Shown here: positions 33,355 through 44,094 of the stretch, in pieces
Layout: each line of letters begins with the position of its first letter
Position numbering within the stretch: the stretch's first letter is position 1
DNA from: Cryptomeria japonica
Taxonomy: Eukaryota; Streptophyta; Pinopsida; Cupressales; Cupressaceae
Assembly: GCF_030272615.1 (NCBI RefSeq)
Contig: NC_081411.1
Coordinates: 152,199,971 to 152,263,970, forward strand
Reading direction: 5' to 3'
Length of the DNA stretch: 64,000 bases
Made by a program: the position numbers and the translations under genes
Notes under the pieces: generated by a model
Database searches by the model: none
Told to the model about the DNA's origin: nothing
The model's input: the letters and a program-made list of their open reading frames with translations, nothing else

Positions 33355-33628
33355 GCATTCACTGTTTATCACAAAATGCTACTTTTTATCTAAATGCATA
33401 TGGCTATCTACCCTAGTGACACTCACTGTTCATCACAAAGTGTTGCTATTTATCCTAGTGGTACTCCCTGTTCATCACAAAGTACTACATGTGTGACACT
33501 CATTGTTCATCACAAAGTGTTGCTCATATTTGCACTCACTGTTCATCACAAAGTGCTACTCATATTTTAGTACTCCCTGTTCATCACAAAGTACTCTATC
33601 TTGGTACTCACTGTTCATCACAAAGTGC
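33355..33628. repeat. Seven 25-nt hairpins with covarying arms and constant loop
   Basis: Units start at 33355, 33419, 33461, 33496, 33532, 33570 and 33604. Each is 5-nt arm, 15-nt loop, 5-nt arm. The loop consensus is C-A/C-C/T-TGTT-C/T-ATCACAA. Arms are GCATT/AATGC, ACACT/AGTGT, GTACT/AGTAC, ACACT/AGTGT, GCACT/AGTGC, GTACT/AGTAC and GTACT/AGTGC (one G-U). A decayed eighth loop is near 33703. The array lies 49-322 bp upstream of the antisense ORF start. Confidence 0.93.
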
Positions 33629-33755
33629 CTTGATCTATCCTAGTCTTCCTAGACGACCTGCTTGAGTGTATCCTCTCAGCAGCTTATCCAATCGACAATG
33701 TATGTTCATCACAAAACTGCTGATTTGACCTAGAAGATGTAAATTTACACTTTTT

Positions 33756-34024
33756 CAAACGCAAACGCGCTTACATGACATAAACGCGCTCAAAGACTGC
33801 ACAGATGCGCCTGTAAAACACAGACACACCTGCTTGACACAGACGTGCCTATGCTTTGCACAGACACGCCTGGGAGACACAAATGTGCCTTCTTGGCACA
33901 AACGCACCTGCACATCATAGCCACGGCCGCAATTGACATAGACGCGGGTCCAGACATAGACACACCTGGCACAAACACAGACGCACCTATCGAGCACAAA
34001 CACGCCTGGCACCAACGCAGACGC
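33756..34024 (-). repeat. CAGACGC motif array, inverted relative to the gag-leader arrays
   Basis: Motif starts on the plus strand are 33762, 33781, 33802, 33821, 33840, 33861, 33880, 33899, 33939, 33957, 33978, 33997 and 34018 (CAGACGC, CAAACGC, CAGACAC and similar). Steps are 18-21 bp, apart from one 40-bp gap. Read on the minus strand this is the same GCGTCTG motif as at 20004 and 21380. It lies upstream of the antisense ORF. Confidence 0.9.
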
Positions 34025-34540
34025 GCCTGGACGCTTTTTGACATTTTTTGGACCCTAGTCTAAGTGCATTTATGACCCTATCTAGCATGCATTAATGACA
34101 AAATTAAATGCATCAAAGTACGAGGAGGTTTGGTGGTACTTACCGGCTCTCTTGCCTCTGCTGGCCTCTGAAATCAGCGAACGCGATCGAATCTGTGAGT
34201 GAAGGCCATCGCTGCCGACTACTCCTGCTCTATTTTTGCTCTACAATATGCTCTTGTGGATGTGTATATGACAATGAGGATGTATTTTCCCCCGTGGTCT
34301 ATCTTATAGCCTACCCTAGCCCTCGCCTTCGTTTCCTGAGTCAGTCTTCCTTATCTCGTGACTTTGTCACTTTATCCGGTCAATCCATTCTAGCCTCTCT
34401 TTCTTATCGAGAGATTGTCTGCAATCTTTTCAAACATTTTCATCCAATCTCTCGAGGGGGCATATCATTCCCATCCTGGGGCAACTCTGTATCAGTTCAT
34501 CTTATCTTCTTTGAAACAACGCGACAAGCCGCATTGTCTC

Positions 34541-34554
34541 AAAGAGGGGCAAAA
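34541..34554 (+). promoter_or_regulatory. Polypurine tract of element 3
   Basis: AAAGAGGGGCAAAA directly abuts the 3' LTR start at 34555, as required for plus-strand DNA priming. Confidence 0.85.
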
Positions 34555-35412
34555 TGTAGACACCTAAAATTGTCCAGTCTAATTAAATAAATATTTTATT
34601 TATTTAATTATCTAAGCCTAATTCTTCTATTAATTAAATAAATCTTTATTTATTTAATTAATTCATTTATCCTCTTCTAGCCTTATTTCTTATTTAAATA
34701 AATACATTTATTTATTTAAATTATCCTTTTCCTAAATTAAATAAATATTTTATTTATTTAATTATCCCACTTCTTCTATTAATTAAATAAATCTTTACTT
34801 ATTTAATTAATTATATTTATTTAATTATCCCACTTCTTCTATTAATTAAATAAATCTTTATTTATTTAATTAATTCATTAGCCTTTTCTACCCATGACAC
34901 ATGTCATTCATCTCTTAATTCATACACTACCTACCCCTTTTATTATTTTGTTATTTCTTTTACCTACCCTCTAATCATAGCTTACCTCCTTTTACACCTC
35001 TCAATCTTATCCCTCCATTTCTTATTGTGTCTTCTATATAAGGAGATGCTTCCTTCATTATCAAACCCTAATCAATCATTCTACTCAATCACTCTAATGA
35101 GCTAATGACTTGATCAATTGACTACAATACGATCCTACTTGCAACCACATTCCGTTCTTTGTTGAGCTCTTGTGCACATAAAATCTAAGAGCAAATATAT
35201 CGAGCAAGATCAATGGAGATAGGAAGAATGGAGATCAAAACCCTATTGGACATGTGATGGTATAATCTTTGTGATTTCGTTTGATTTGCATTGTCTTAGG
35301 TAATCTTCATATGTTATGGTGGATCTTTGTTGTTGTTAGGCTAGGGTTTTGTGGTTGAATTCATTTAGCCTTTCAATATTGTTATTATTGTCATCCATTT
35401 TCACCATATACA
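34555..35412 (+). repeat. 3' LTR of element 3
   Basis: 858 bp, colinear with 18990-19784 except for an extra AT-palindrome segment of about 63 bp (near 34800-34860) and scattered substitutions, mostly transitions. TATA box at 35035-35042. Followed by target duplication AAAAT. Confidence 0.95.
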
Positions 35413-37377
35413 AAAATAAAATGCATCTTCCAATCCTTTAAAATACGTGCAACAAAATAATAAAAACTAGTCAAATTTCCCAAAAAGATTGGGAAGACTA
35501 TCATAATTTAAGAATATATAAAGTCTATCTTCTTGTATATAACTTATTATACTCGACAAATTGGATTTTCCATTAGAATCTATATTAAAGAGTAATGAAA
35601 TATCATCAAGTTAAAAAAATATATTTTAGTCAAGTATTTTGTTGACATAGATCACCATATTTATATTGTAAAAAATGACTCAAAACTTTTTGAAATGAAA
35701 AATGACAAAGATCGGGATGTTAATAATTCAGATGTTCCATAAAATATCCCTTGAATAAATTTGTGTCCTAAATTTTTAATTTTTCACTAAAATGTGAACC
35801 TTTGGATCTTCTCTTTCTCTTTTGAACTCCATGTTTTGTTGTTTTTCCCTTTACTCCTAGTCTGAATATTTCCCTTGGTTTACTTTGAAATTTAGTTATT
35901 GTCTCCTTTCTATTTAACTATACCTTAGATAAATATATGTAAAATATGTCAAGAGATCTTATTCTTGAAGTGCCTATTCCTTTTACATCTAAGATAGGTA
36001 TGCTAGTAAATATAATTTTTTATTATTATTTGTGAGCATTTCCAATCATAATTTTGTTATTACTTTGGTATATCAACTATTGGTCATGCTCTCACTATAT
36101 ATGCTCTAGATGCTTAACAAAGTTGTTCTTATGGGTCTATTGGTTGTTTGATATTGTTGATATCAATGGAACAACAACTGCATAAAAAACTAGATCATAC
36201 ATGTGGCTCTACAAGTCCTATCTCTACCTTTGTTATGAGTGCTTCTACATATACTAATGACGGTGTTTCTTCTTTGATTGGAATTGTCTCTATATTTTCT
36301 ACCTTTGCATCTATACACATTGCTATGTATCTTCTCCTAGCTTTGCCACTAGACATTCTATTAAATTTAGTTTATATTTTTATTATTTTTAGATGAAAAT
36401 AAATCTTTTATTTGTGTTTAAAAGAGGCATTTAAGATAATGTTGGTCTATGATTTTATTTCAGTCATAATATAAGATGTTTTTTTCCCTTGCTACAATTG
36501 TAGGTTATGCCTTTCAACATAATCATAAACTCTCTCCTTTCTTATTTAACTTTATTTATTATTCTCCTTTTTAGAATATGTAACATATCATTACCTTCTT
36601 ATAATTATTATCAATGCTTTACCTTTCTATTAGTGTCTTATTATCATGGTTATTTCTCTTTTCTTTCCCCTTGATTTTCTCTCACTTTACTTTACATTTC
36701 CAAAGGCAACTAAAAATATAAAACAAATTTGTATTTCTTCTAAATAATTTCTTGCATTATGAAGAGATTAAATTTATTTCTTTGTCTTTAATGAGGCATA
36801 TGTTAATTATAAACATGCTACCTTTTCGAGGAGTTTTATTGTGGGACAAATTGAGTTTGCTACTATGCTATTAAATATTGAAATATTTCAGTCATACATC
36901 CCTAATCCTAATTGAATCAAGAAAAGTTAACCTCTCATCAATAGATCTCTCAAGTTCTTCCATATTAATCTACTTAAATTATTAAGCCTCATGAAAAATA
37001 GTTTCAAGCTCAAATTTCCTTCATGTGAATAAGATAAGTATGGTGTATACTTCGATATGATGTTTTTATTTGTTGTTCTAAGGCACATCAAATTTTTAAG
37101 TGTCCCACTAAAAATATTCCATCTAGTTCTTTATCTTAGACGGATTAGTTCATAAAAATTATTTTCAAATAATCAAGAGGTTCTACTAGTCCTAATAATA
37201 TTTTTAGCAAAATAATCAAAAGCATATATTGATCCCTAAAATTTTTAAATAAGAATTATTTTATGTAATGTATGAAATTAAAGTTCATGAAAAGGGTTTT
37301 AAGAAAAGGGTAAATGCACAAAGTTGGGTCCCAATCTCGTGGAAGTCCGTGGGTTGGGAAAAGAGCCTACTAGAAAT
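35413..37377. other. AT-rich spacer, no gene
   Basis: This is the right side of the target of element 3. An ORF at 36148-36396 is hydrophobic and AT-driven with no recognisable domain. No transposon motifs seen. Confidence 0.6.
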
Positions 37378-37469
37378 GGGTGCCCGATTTTTACAAATCA
37401 GGCACCCGTTACACTTCGGGTGCCTAAGCCATTCAAAAACAGGCACACGTTTTTTGGAAACGTGCGCCT
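37378..37469. repeat. GC-rich hairpin cluster with competing pairings
   Basis: GGGTGCC (37378-37384) can pair with GGCACCC at 37401-37407. That same GGCACCCG (37401-37408) is exactly complementary to CGGGTGCC at 37417-37424. A third hairpin at 37441-37469 pairs AGGCACACGTTT with AAACGTGCGCCT with one mismatch. Related hairpins occur at 62294-62407. Confidence 0.85.
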
Positions 37470-37844
37470 ATTTTTTGAATGTATTTATTTAATTTTTTTA
37501 AACCATTTTCCATCATTTTCACTGCTTCAAAAACAGGTAAACATTTTAGAGGAGCATGGGTACCCATTTTTTTCATCCCAATTGACCCCCCAGACCATTT
37601 TTTACCTCCTTCCAGGAACATAGTTTTGTTTTTTATATTCTTTTATATTATTTTTCATAAAAAATATTAATCTATTGTTATTATTTTTCATAAAAAAATG
37701 TTAATTTATTGTTATTATTTTTCATTAAAAAAATGTTAATTTATTGTTTTAAAATTTGAAAAACGTTTTTTATTTTATTTAATTTCATGTTTAAAATAGT
37801 AAAAACTTAAAACCGTAGGAAAAAAACAAAAATGTAAATGAACA

Positions 37845-38028
37845 ATAAACATTAGACATAAAAAATAGATAATAAACCCTGAACAAAAAAAATGAACAAT
37901 AAACCCTAGATAGAAAATAAACGAACAATAAACCCTAGAAAATAAACGAACAACAAACCCTAAAAAATTAACAAAAAGTAAACCCTAGATGAAAATCAAC
38001 AATAAACCTCTCTCTCTCTCTCTCTCTC
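37845..38028. repeat. Degenerate AACAATAAACCCTA repeats ending in a CT run
   Basis: Five to six copies of (GAA)CAATAAACCCT(AGA) at variable spacing, followed by (CT)n at 38008-38028. AAACCCTA is the plant telo-box core, but the copies are not head-to-tail telomeric repeats. Confidence 0.7.
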
Positions 38029-38142
38029 GATTCCTATCAAGTTGAAAATATACAGTGGTAGCCTAATTGAAGATAATGGTTAAATATTTCAAGGGTACTA
38101 AATTGTAATTCCATGGAAGTTACCTTCTTTGAAAAGATGAAC

Positions 38143-38251
38143 TACACAATGCTACCATTAGACTATGATTAGAAGCCTCTAATGACAAGATGGTCAACTA
38201 TTATGGGTCCCAAAGTACAACTATCATAGGTATTGTAGTTATGTAAGTGTT
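38143..38251 (+). repeat. 109-bp repeat unit, copy 1
   Basis: CTACACAATGCTACCATTAG through TTGTAGTTATGTAAGTGTT. The same unit recurs at 46843-46978 as a partial copy followed by a nearly full one. Confidence 0.8.
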
Positions 38252-39790
38252 TGTGTTGTGACTTGGTTTTATGTCTTGTTGATTGGCACCTTGTTGCTTG
38301 GTACCATGTATGGAATTTTAGTGAGTTCAATGTGAACCAACCCAAGTAATGTGTTGTGGAGGAAGAGTGTCTCCTAGGCCCTTCTGCACTTGTTAGAGAA
38401 AATAAATACCCCTATTTTATATTATCTCGATGTGGAGAATGATCATTCTTTGGCATGTTACTCCTTGTGTGTGAGTTCATGTTGGGTCTTCATGCTTTTT
38501 TGGTTGTGTGGATGTTGTTGGCAACAAGGGTTGTTACCTAGTTTTCCCTAATATGATATGTTTAAGAAATTCCTGTTAGATATTAGTTAGACTCTTGAGT
38601 GTGCTAAAGATTTATTTCATGTTCAATTGTCTTCTCTATGTTTTGATTCTTTCTTAGTGACCCTTAAGTGGTCCTCTTTCTTGAGCATGCTTTATTAGAT
38701 GGTGCGATTGAGAAATTTTTCTGATTTGATTGGAATGCTAATGATTTGGCTCATGATTGAGCATTGTGAATTATATTATTGAGGTGATGCATTTGAATGT
38801 GAAAGAAGTTAAAATGTTGTGTATGTTTGATATGTGGAAGATATTTTCTGTTGATATGCTTGCTTAAGGTGTATTGTTTATTGATATTTTATGAGAATGC
38901 ATTATTGCGTCTGTGAAATAGTAGTGTGGAGAAGTGAAAGAAATGTGAATTGTTATGATAGATAATTTGGGTTAATGACTTATGTCGCTAATTTGCATTA
39001 TTCGTTATCAATATGTGAGAACATAGATGATTAATTTCACTATTTAGAAAGAATAAGGAAGAAGTTTAAATGGGTCATATGCATTTTGTATATCCAACAT
39101 CTATTTGTCATAGTCTTGTGAAAACCCTATCTTGCATAAAGTGCATAATTAAGTTATTAAAAGGAAAACATGCATGGTAGGAGCATTGTGTTAATGGGGC
39201 TTAGTGCCTCCATTGTGTTTTCCATGTTAAGTATGTGAATATCATTTTGTCATAGCCCATGGTAGTGATTTTTTATATGGAGTAAATGCATGTACCTAGT
39301 GTGGATATTCTCTAAATGGCTGAATGTTATTCATGCCCTACATAAGTGAATGTGTAAAGTATCATTAGTTGAGTGTGAATGTACATCTTAGCCTTGTAAA
39401 ATTGTACATTCCTAGTGAATGTGGTACTCTAAGTGACCTAATCCTTTCATTAAAGGAATTTATATGGATGTGGTAGAAAATCCTACACATGTCCATTTGC
39501 ATAATTAAGTGTATTGGTGCTTTATTGTTGCATAAACTTATTCTTTTGATGTTCTTGGGTATATTCTCCAATGCACCTTGAATGTTGTATTCTCGGGGAC
39601 CATGTAGTTGTTACTCCCTCAAATGTGGCTAACATTAGTCACTTAGTTATGTGAAAGTGGTTTTCAAGTATTGGTGGTTTATTGTGGTCATTTTTTTGGA
39701 TTAGATATCATATAAACATTACATAGCATCAGGAAAATCTGAGTTTAGCAGTATCAAGGCACCAAGGAAGGTGCATGCACAAAAATATAT
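38252..39790. other. Unassigned non-coding sequence, retroelement-like
   Basis: No ORF of note. A segment with GTGGAGGAAGAGTGTCTCCT at about 38357 has the look of a plant copia-type LTR, but no partner, primer site or coding region was found. It sits between a split 109-bp repeat and the LINE tail. Confidence 0.35.
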
Positions 39791-39929
39791 AGTTAACGAG
39801 CACCTCCACTATAAGAAGATGATTACATTAGATATCCATATTTGCAACCAAAAGAACATTAGAGAACTAGGAAAATAAGATTTCAGCTTCCAGTGAAGAG
39901 TTGTCTCCCATTGGGGGGATCTAAGCCAC

Positions 39930-42900
39930 CCATTCCAAGTTTCCATCCTGCCACACTTCCACCCAACTATCAAGTATGGCCTGTTTGTGGGGGTGAGAGG
40001 TGCGTTCATGAATCAGGTCGGCTTCTTCTGGAGCGATCTCCATGTGCTTCATAAAAGCCATTAGTGCTTGCTCAAAGGCAACCTTGCCCAGTTCATCCCT
40101 CTCCCAAGTGAATCCGTGAGATAACTCTCAGATGTAAATAGTAGTAGCCCCTTCTTTGATCCATCTGTCAAATTTGTCCGAGTCCAGCTTAAGTACAACA
40201 GTGACCTACATAGAGATAGAGTAAATATTGAGTCTCCTAAGAGACTCACTGAGGTGTCTGGTGTTGTTATTAAACATGTCATCATTACGAGACTTCCAAA
40301 TGAGCCAAAGAACCTCCAAAGAAAAACAAGACCAAAAGATATTTGCAATTTTCCTATAGCCCTTGATATAGCCTAGAATAACATCTATGTATTCAATAGA
40401 GTTAGATTCCAAACTAAAGCCGAATAATCTCCATATTTCTTTTGCAAAATGACATTCAAAAAATATATGTTTCACAGTTTCAGGTACTCTGCATATGCTA
40501 CAGTTAGGCAATTACCCTCCTTATCTTTTATGGGGAGTTTATTTAACAGCAGGCGCTAGCCAAAGAATTGTTTTTTTAGTTCATTATGGGCCATCCAAAA
40601 TTTACACAACCTATCTTTCCAGTCCTTTGGTTCCCAGTTTAGACCCCAGCAACTATTAAGGTGAAGAAAAATGGTATCAGCTTCGATAAGTGAAGAGTAG
40701 ATGCATTTAACTTTAAGGGAGGGGAGAGGTGTGCCATCGACCTAGCAAAGTGTAGAGAAGGGGGAGTGGAGGAGAGGGGGGTGAGAGGGGGGAAGAGAAG
40801 AAGATAAAGCCATTTTAAGAATGTTATAGGTCCTGTTTTGGGATGTCAGGATAGAAAAGGTAAGTTTCAGCTCCTCCCATGATCTCAATTGGCTATTCTC
40901 AAATAGCTTCTCAAAATATTTAATACCCATATTGTGTCATTTCAGTGTAGAGCAGCCTTGGAGAGTGGCTAATGGCTTTCCATTATGAAATAGATTCCAC
41001 CATATTGATATGTTATTGGCAATATGCCCCTGTATAGTGCCATTCACTTTGATATGTACCAAGTGCTTCACCTATTCCCAAGCTTTCCATAGGGACTTAA
41101 AGACATTAGAACTAGCTAGGGATACCTCAATCTATCCAAGAAGAAGGTCAAGAATGGGGAGATCTTTCCATTTCCTGGCTTTCTTAGGGACTGCGGATAC
41201 AATATTATTTCTCAATAGAACTTTCCATGGCTCATTACCTTCCATGGCCTTAGGAATCCACTTGGAGGCGAGGGCAATGCCCTGTAGTTTCAAGTCTTTC
41301 AACCCCATCCCACCAAATAGCTTATGCATAGTGCACCACTCCCATTTCACTACATGTTGCTTCCTAGTACCCTTTCCATCTAACTATAGGAATTCCCTAA
41401 TCTTCTTTTGAACATGATTGAATTTGTAATTTCTAAATAGCCAAGCAGATGAGAAATAGATATTATATGATGCCAATATCTTTTGACACACTTGAAATCT
41501 TCCAGCCAAGGAGAGAAAGTTCATGTTCCATTTGGAGAGCTTCTTATCAATCTTATTCCTTACCCATTCCCCCATTTCTTTTAGATTTGGAAGAATAGAG
41601 AAAGGGATACCTAGGTATTTTACAATATGGGTAGGGCCCAACCAATTGAGAGAGAGTTTTGAAAGCCATCCCGGGGGATTGTCATCTCAACCAAGGAGAT
41701 TGGATTTGTGCATAGCAATCTTATTGCCAGAAGCTAGGCAAAACAGATCAACATTTTTTCAGTAGAGCAACAAGGTTTTCTTTCTCGAGTTTAATTAATA
41801 TTGCAGTGTCATCAGCAAATTGGACATTATAGATTTCCTTTTTGTTAGGTAAGGATATACCCCTAACAAGAGGAGTGATAGAGGAGTCCTTAATTAAGTA
41901 GAATATTGCATCAACAACTAGGACAAATAGGGTTGGGACTAGAGGACATCCTTGCTCGATGGATCTAGATAGAGTAAAATTGGAAGACCTTATCCCATTT
42001 ACTTGAATAGAGGCATTGGCATCACATAATAGAGTTCTGACCAATTTAAAAATCCAGGGGGGAAGCCTAATGATTGAAGCATCTGAATGATATACTCCCA
42101 TTCTATTCTATCATAGGCTTTCTCAAAGTCTATGAGTAACATGGCTCCATTTTATCCTGATTCCTTACCCCAGTGGAGTGATTCCTAATAGGTAATTAGG
42201 TTTTCCAGTATATACCGTCCTTTAACAAACCCTGTTTGAGTAGTACTGATAATCTTAGGCGGGATTTTCTCCAATCTACATGCAGTCAACTTAGCTAAGA
42301 TTTTGTATGACACATTCAACAGTGTAATAGGCCTCCAGTTTTTAAGTAGGGTTCTGTCACCTTCTTTAGGAATAAGCTTGATTAGACCTTGGTTAATGTT
42401 TTTTCCCAAGGATCCAATGTGTATAGCCTCAGTGTATAGAGAGTGAAGGTCATCAACAATCCATTCAATATTTTCTTTATAGAATTCTATTGCAAACCCA
42501 TCAAGGCCAGGGGATTTATCATTATTGAGGGCCAATATAGTTTTCCTGATTTCTTCTTTAGAAATACCCACTTCAAGCATCCTACTATCTTCCTTTTCAA
42601 TAAGTTTGGGGACCAAAGACATGACTATCTTTCTAGAATTTTCCTGTTCCTCCCTAACTAGTTCAACAAAGAATATATCCTTGTAGAACTGAGCAAAGCA
42701 CTCAAGAATTTCAGTTGGTTTAGAGAGGTTCTTATTCTGCTCTCATATGGTGTCTATTTTCTCTCTTGCTTGTTTCATTTTAAGAAGCTGGAAGAAGAAT
42801 TTAGAACCTTGATCTCTAGTATCTAACCAATTTAATTTAGCCCTACTTCTCCAGCCTTTGATTTTCTGATTTTGCAATCTTCTAAGATCAGTCTTGGCCT

Positions 42901-43954
42901 TAATAAGTTGATTGGTGAGTGATACGTTCTCAGGATCCCCTTGAAGATTAAGCTCAACCACTTGGAGTGCACTATGCATTTGTAATTCAGAGGCTCTGGT
43001 ATCCTTAGCCTTCTTTTTGCCCACAGCCTGGCAGAGTGAGGTCCAGGTTTTAACATTCTGGTTCCATCTTTCAATGTTCAACAATTGGCTATTGTCGTAT
43101 TTATTAAACATTCTGACAAGACACAGGGCACATTTCAGGTCATCATCCATTAGTAGACTAGTGTTCATTCTAAAGTTTGAACTAGGGTTTGGTGGGGCCA
43201 CTCTACTATCAGTTATCTTTAACCCAACCATAATAGGATGATGATTTGATAGTGTATATGGTATGACAACATATTGAATACCTTCCTCATTTTTAACAAT
43301 TTCAAAGAAGTCTTTGTTGAAATAAAATCTATCAAGTTTGCAATAGACTCTCTTATTATACTATTGGTGATTACACCAGGTGTACCATATTGATTTATAC
43401 TCTCCCTTCTTTCCTGCTAAAGGATCAATCAGTCTCATCTTGTTAACCATCCTTTCCCACTGTATTCTCTCAACACCTTTCCACTCCACCTTGTTTCCTC
43501 CCTATTTATCTTGTGCATTAATTACCATGTTGAAGTCTCCTCCCAAGAGCCAGGGGATGTCTTCCAAATTTGCAAGCCATTCCCACATAACCCCTCTTTC
43601 TCGGTAGTCATTGGAGGCATAGATTGAGCAGATGCCAAAGGTGGAATTGTCATTCTGTATGATAGCCCATACTGCCCTTTCACAAGGGGATTGTACCCAT
43701 TTAGTGACCTTATTCGCCCATTTAGGGTTTAATAAAATTGCAGCTCCACCTTTTCCTTTATGGTGATTTGTGTAGAAGGGAGTGGCCTCCCTCCAGATGG
43801 ATTTTAGACCAACTTCTAGGGTAAATCCCGCTGATTTTAGCTCTTGGAGCATAAGGCAATCAATGTCCTTGTGCATATTTAGAAATCTTTTGACCACATA
43901 TTTTTTGTCAAGGGCCTCAAGTCCCCTAATGTTCCACAAGATGGTTTTCAACAT
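39930..43954 (-). pseudogene. LINE B ORF2: endonuclease, reverse transcriptase, zinc-finger tail
   Basis: The endonuclease (43954-43241) starts MLKTILWNIRGLEALDKKY. Catalytic Glu is in LMLQEL and Asp in LLGGDFNMVI, but the final SDHHP motif reads SNHHPI. A linker with ASELQMHSALQVVELNLQGD follows. The RT (42622-41748) has LALNNDKSPGLDGFAIEFYK, WRPITLLNVSYKILAKL, TTQTGFVKGRYILENLITY, LLIDFEKAYDRIEWEY, EQGCPLVPTLFVLVVDAIF and catalytic FADDT (about 41806-41820). The C-terminal region has KYLGIPFSILPNLKE, GGMGLKDLKLQGIALASKWI and a zinc-finger tail CSICRVPETVKHIFFECHFA. Stops near 43502 and frame changes near 42140, 41700 and 41000 break it. Intact, it would nick DNA and copy LINE RNA at the nick. 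Confidence 0.88.
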
Positions 43955-44094
43955 TAGGAGGTTAATTAAGGAGTGTCCACCAGGGATTTAAACCCCTCAA
44001 AGAACTTAGGCCATTACTCAGGTTTAAAAAGGTGACTGGCATCAAAGGCCAATGTTGAGAGTGGTCTACCTCTTTTCTTCCTAAGTTCAGAGAG

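Larger units (their letters stand above)
18990..35412 (+). mobile_element. Complete Ty3/gypsy Tat/Ogre-type retrotransposon, 16.4 kb (element 3)
   Basis: The two LTRs (18990-19784 and 34555-35412) both begin TGTAGACACC and end CCATATACA. They are flanked by the perfect 5-bp target duplication AAAAT (18985-18989 and 35413-35417). Internal order: primer-binding-like site, long structured leader, gag-protease, a linker ORF, RT, RNase H, a second archaeal-type RNase H, integrase, a long 3' region with an antisense plant-mobile-domain ORF, and a polypurine tract. The dual RNase H and long extra 3' region are hallmarks of the Tat/Ogre lineage. By eye the LTRs differ at roughly a dozen substitutions plus one ~63-bp expansion. 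Coding is broken by about ten stops and one gag frameshift. Confidence 0.93.

Noticed and set aside
33355-33628. CRISPR-like array
   Set aside because: Units are hairpins with variable arms and irregular short spacers in a plant retrotransposon; no cas genes and no uniform spacers.
36148-36396. 82-codon hydrophobic ORF
   Set aside because: AT-driven, with no domain and no neighbouring gene structure.
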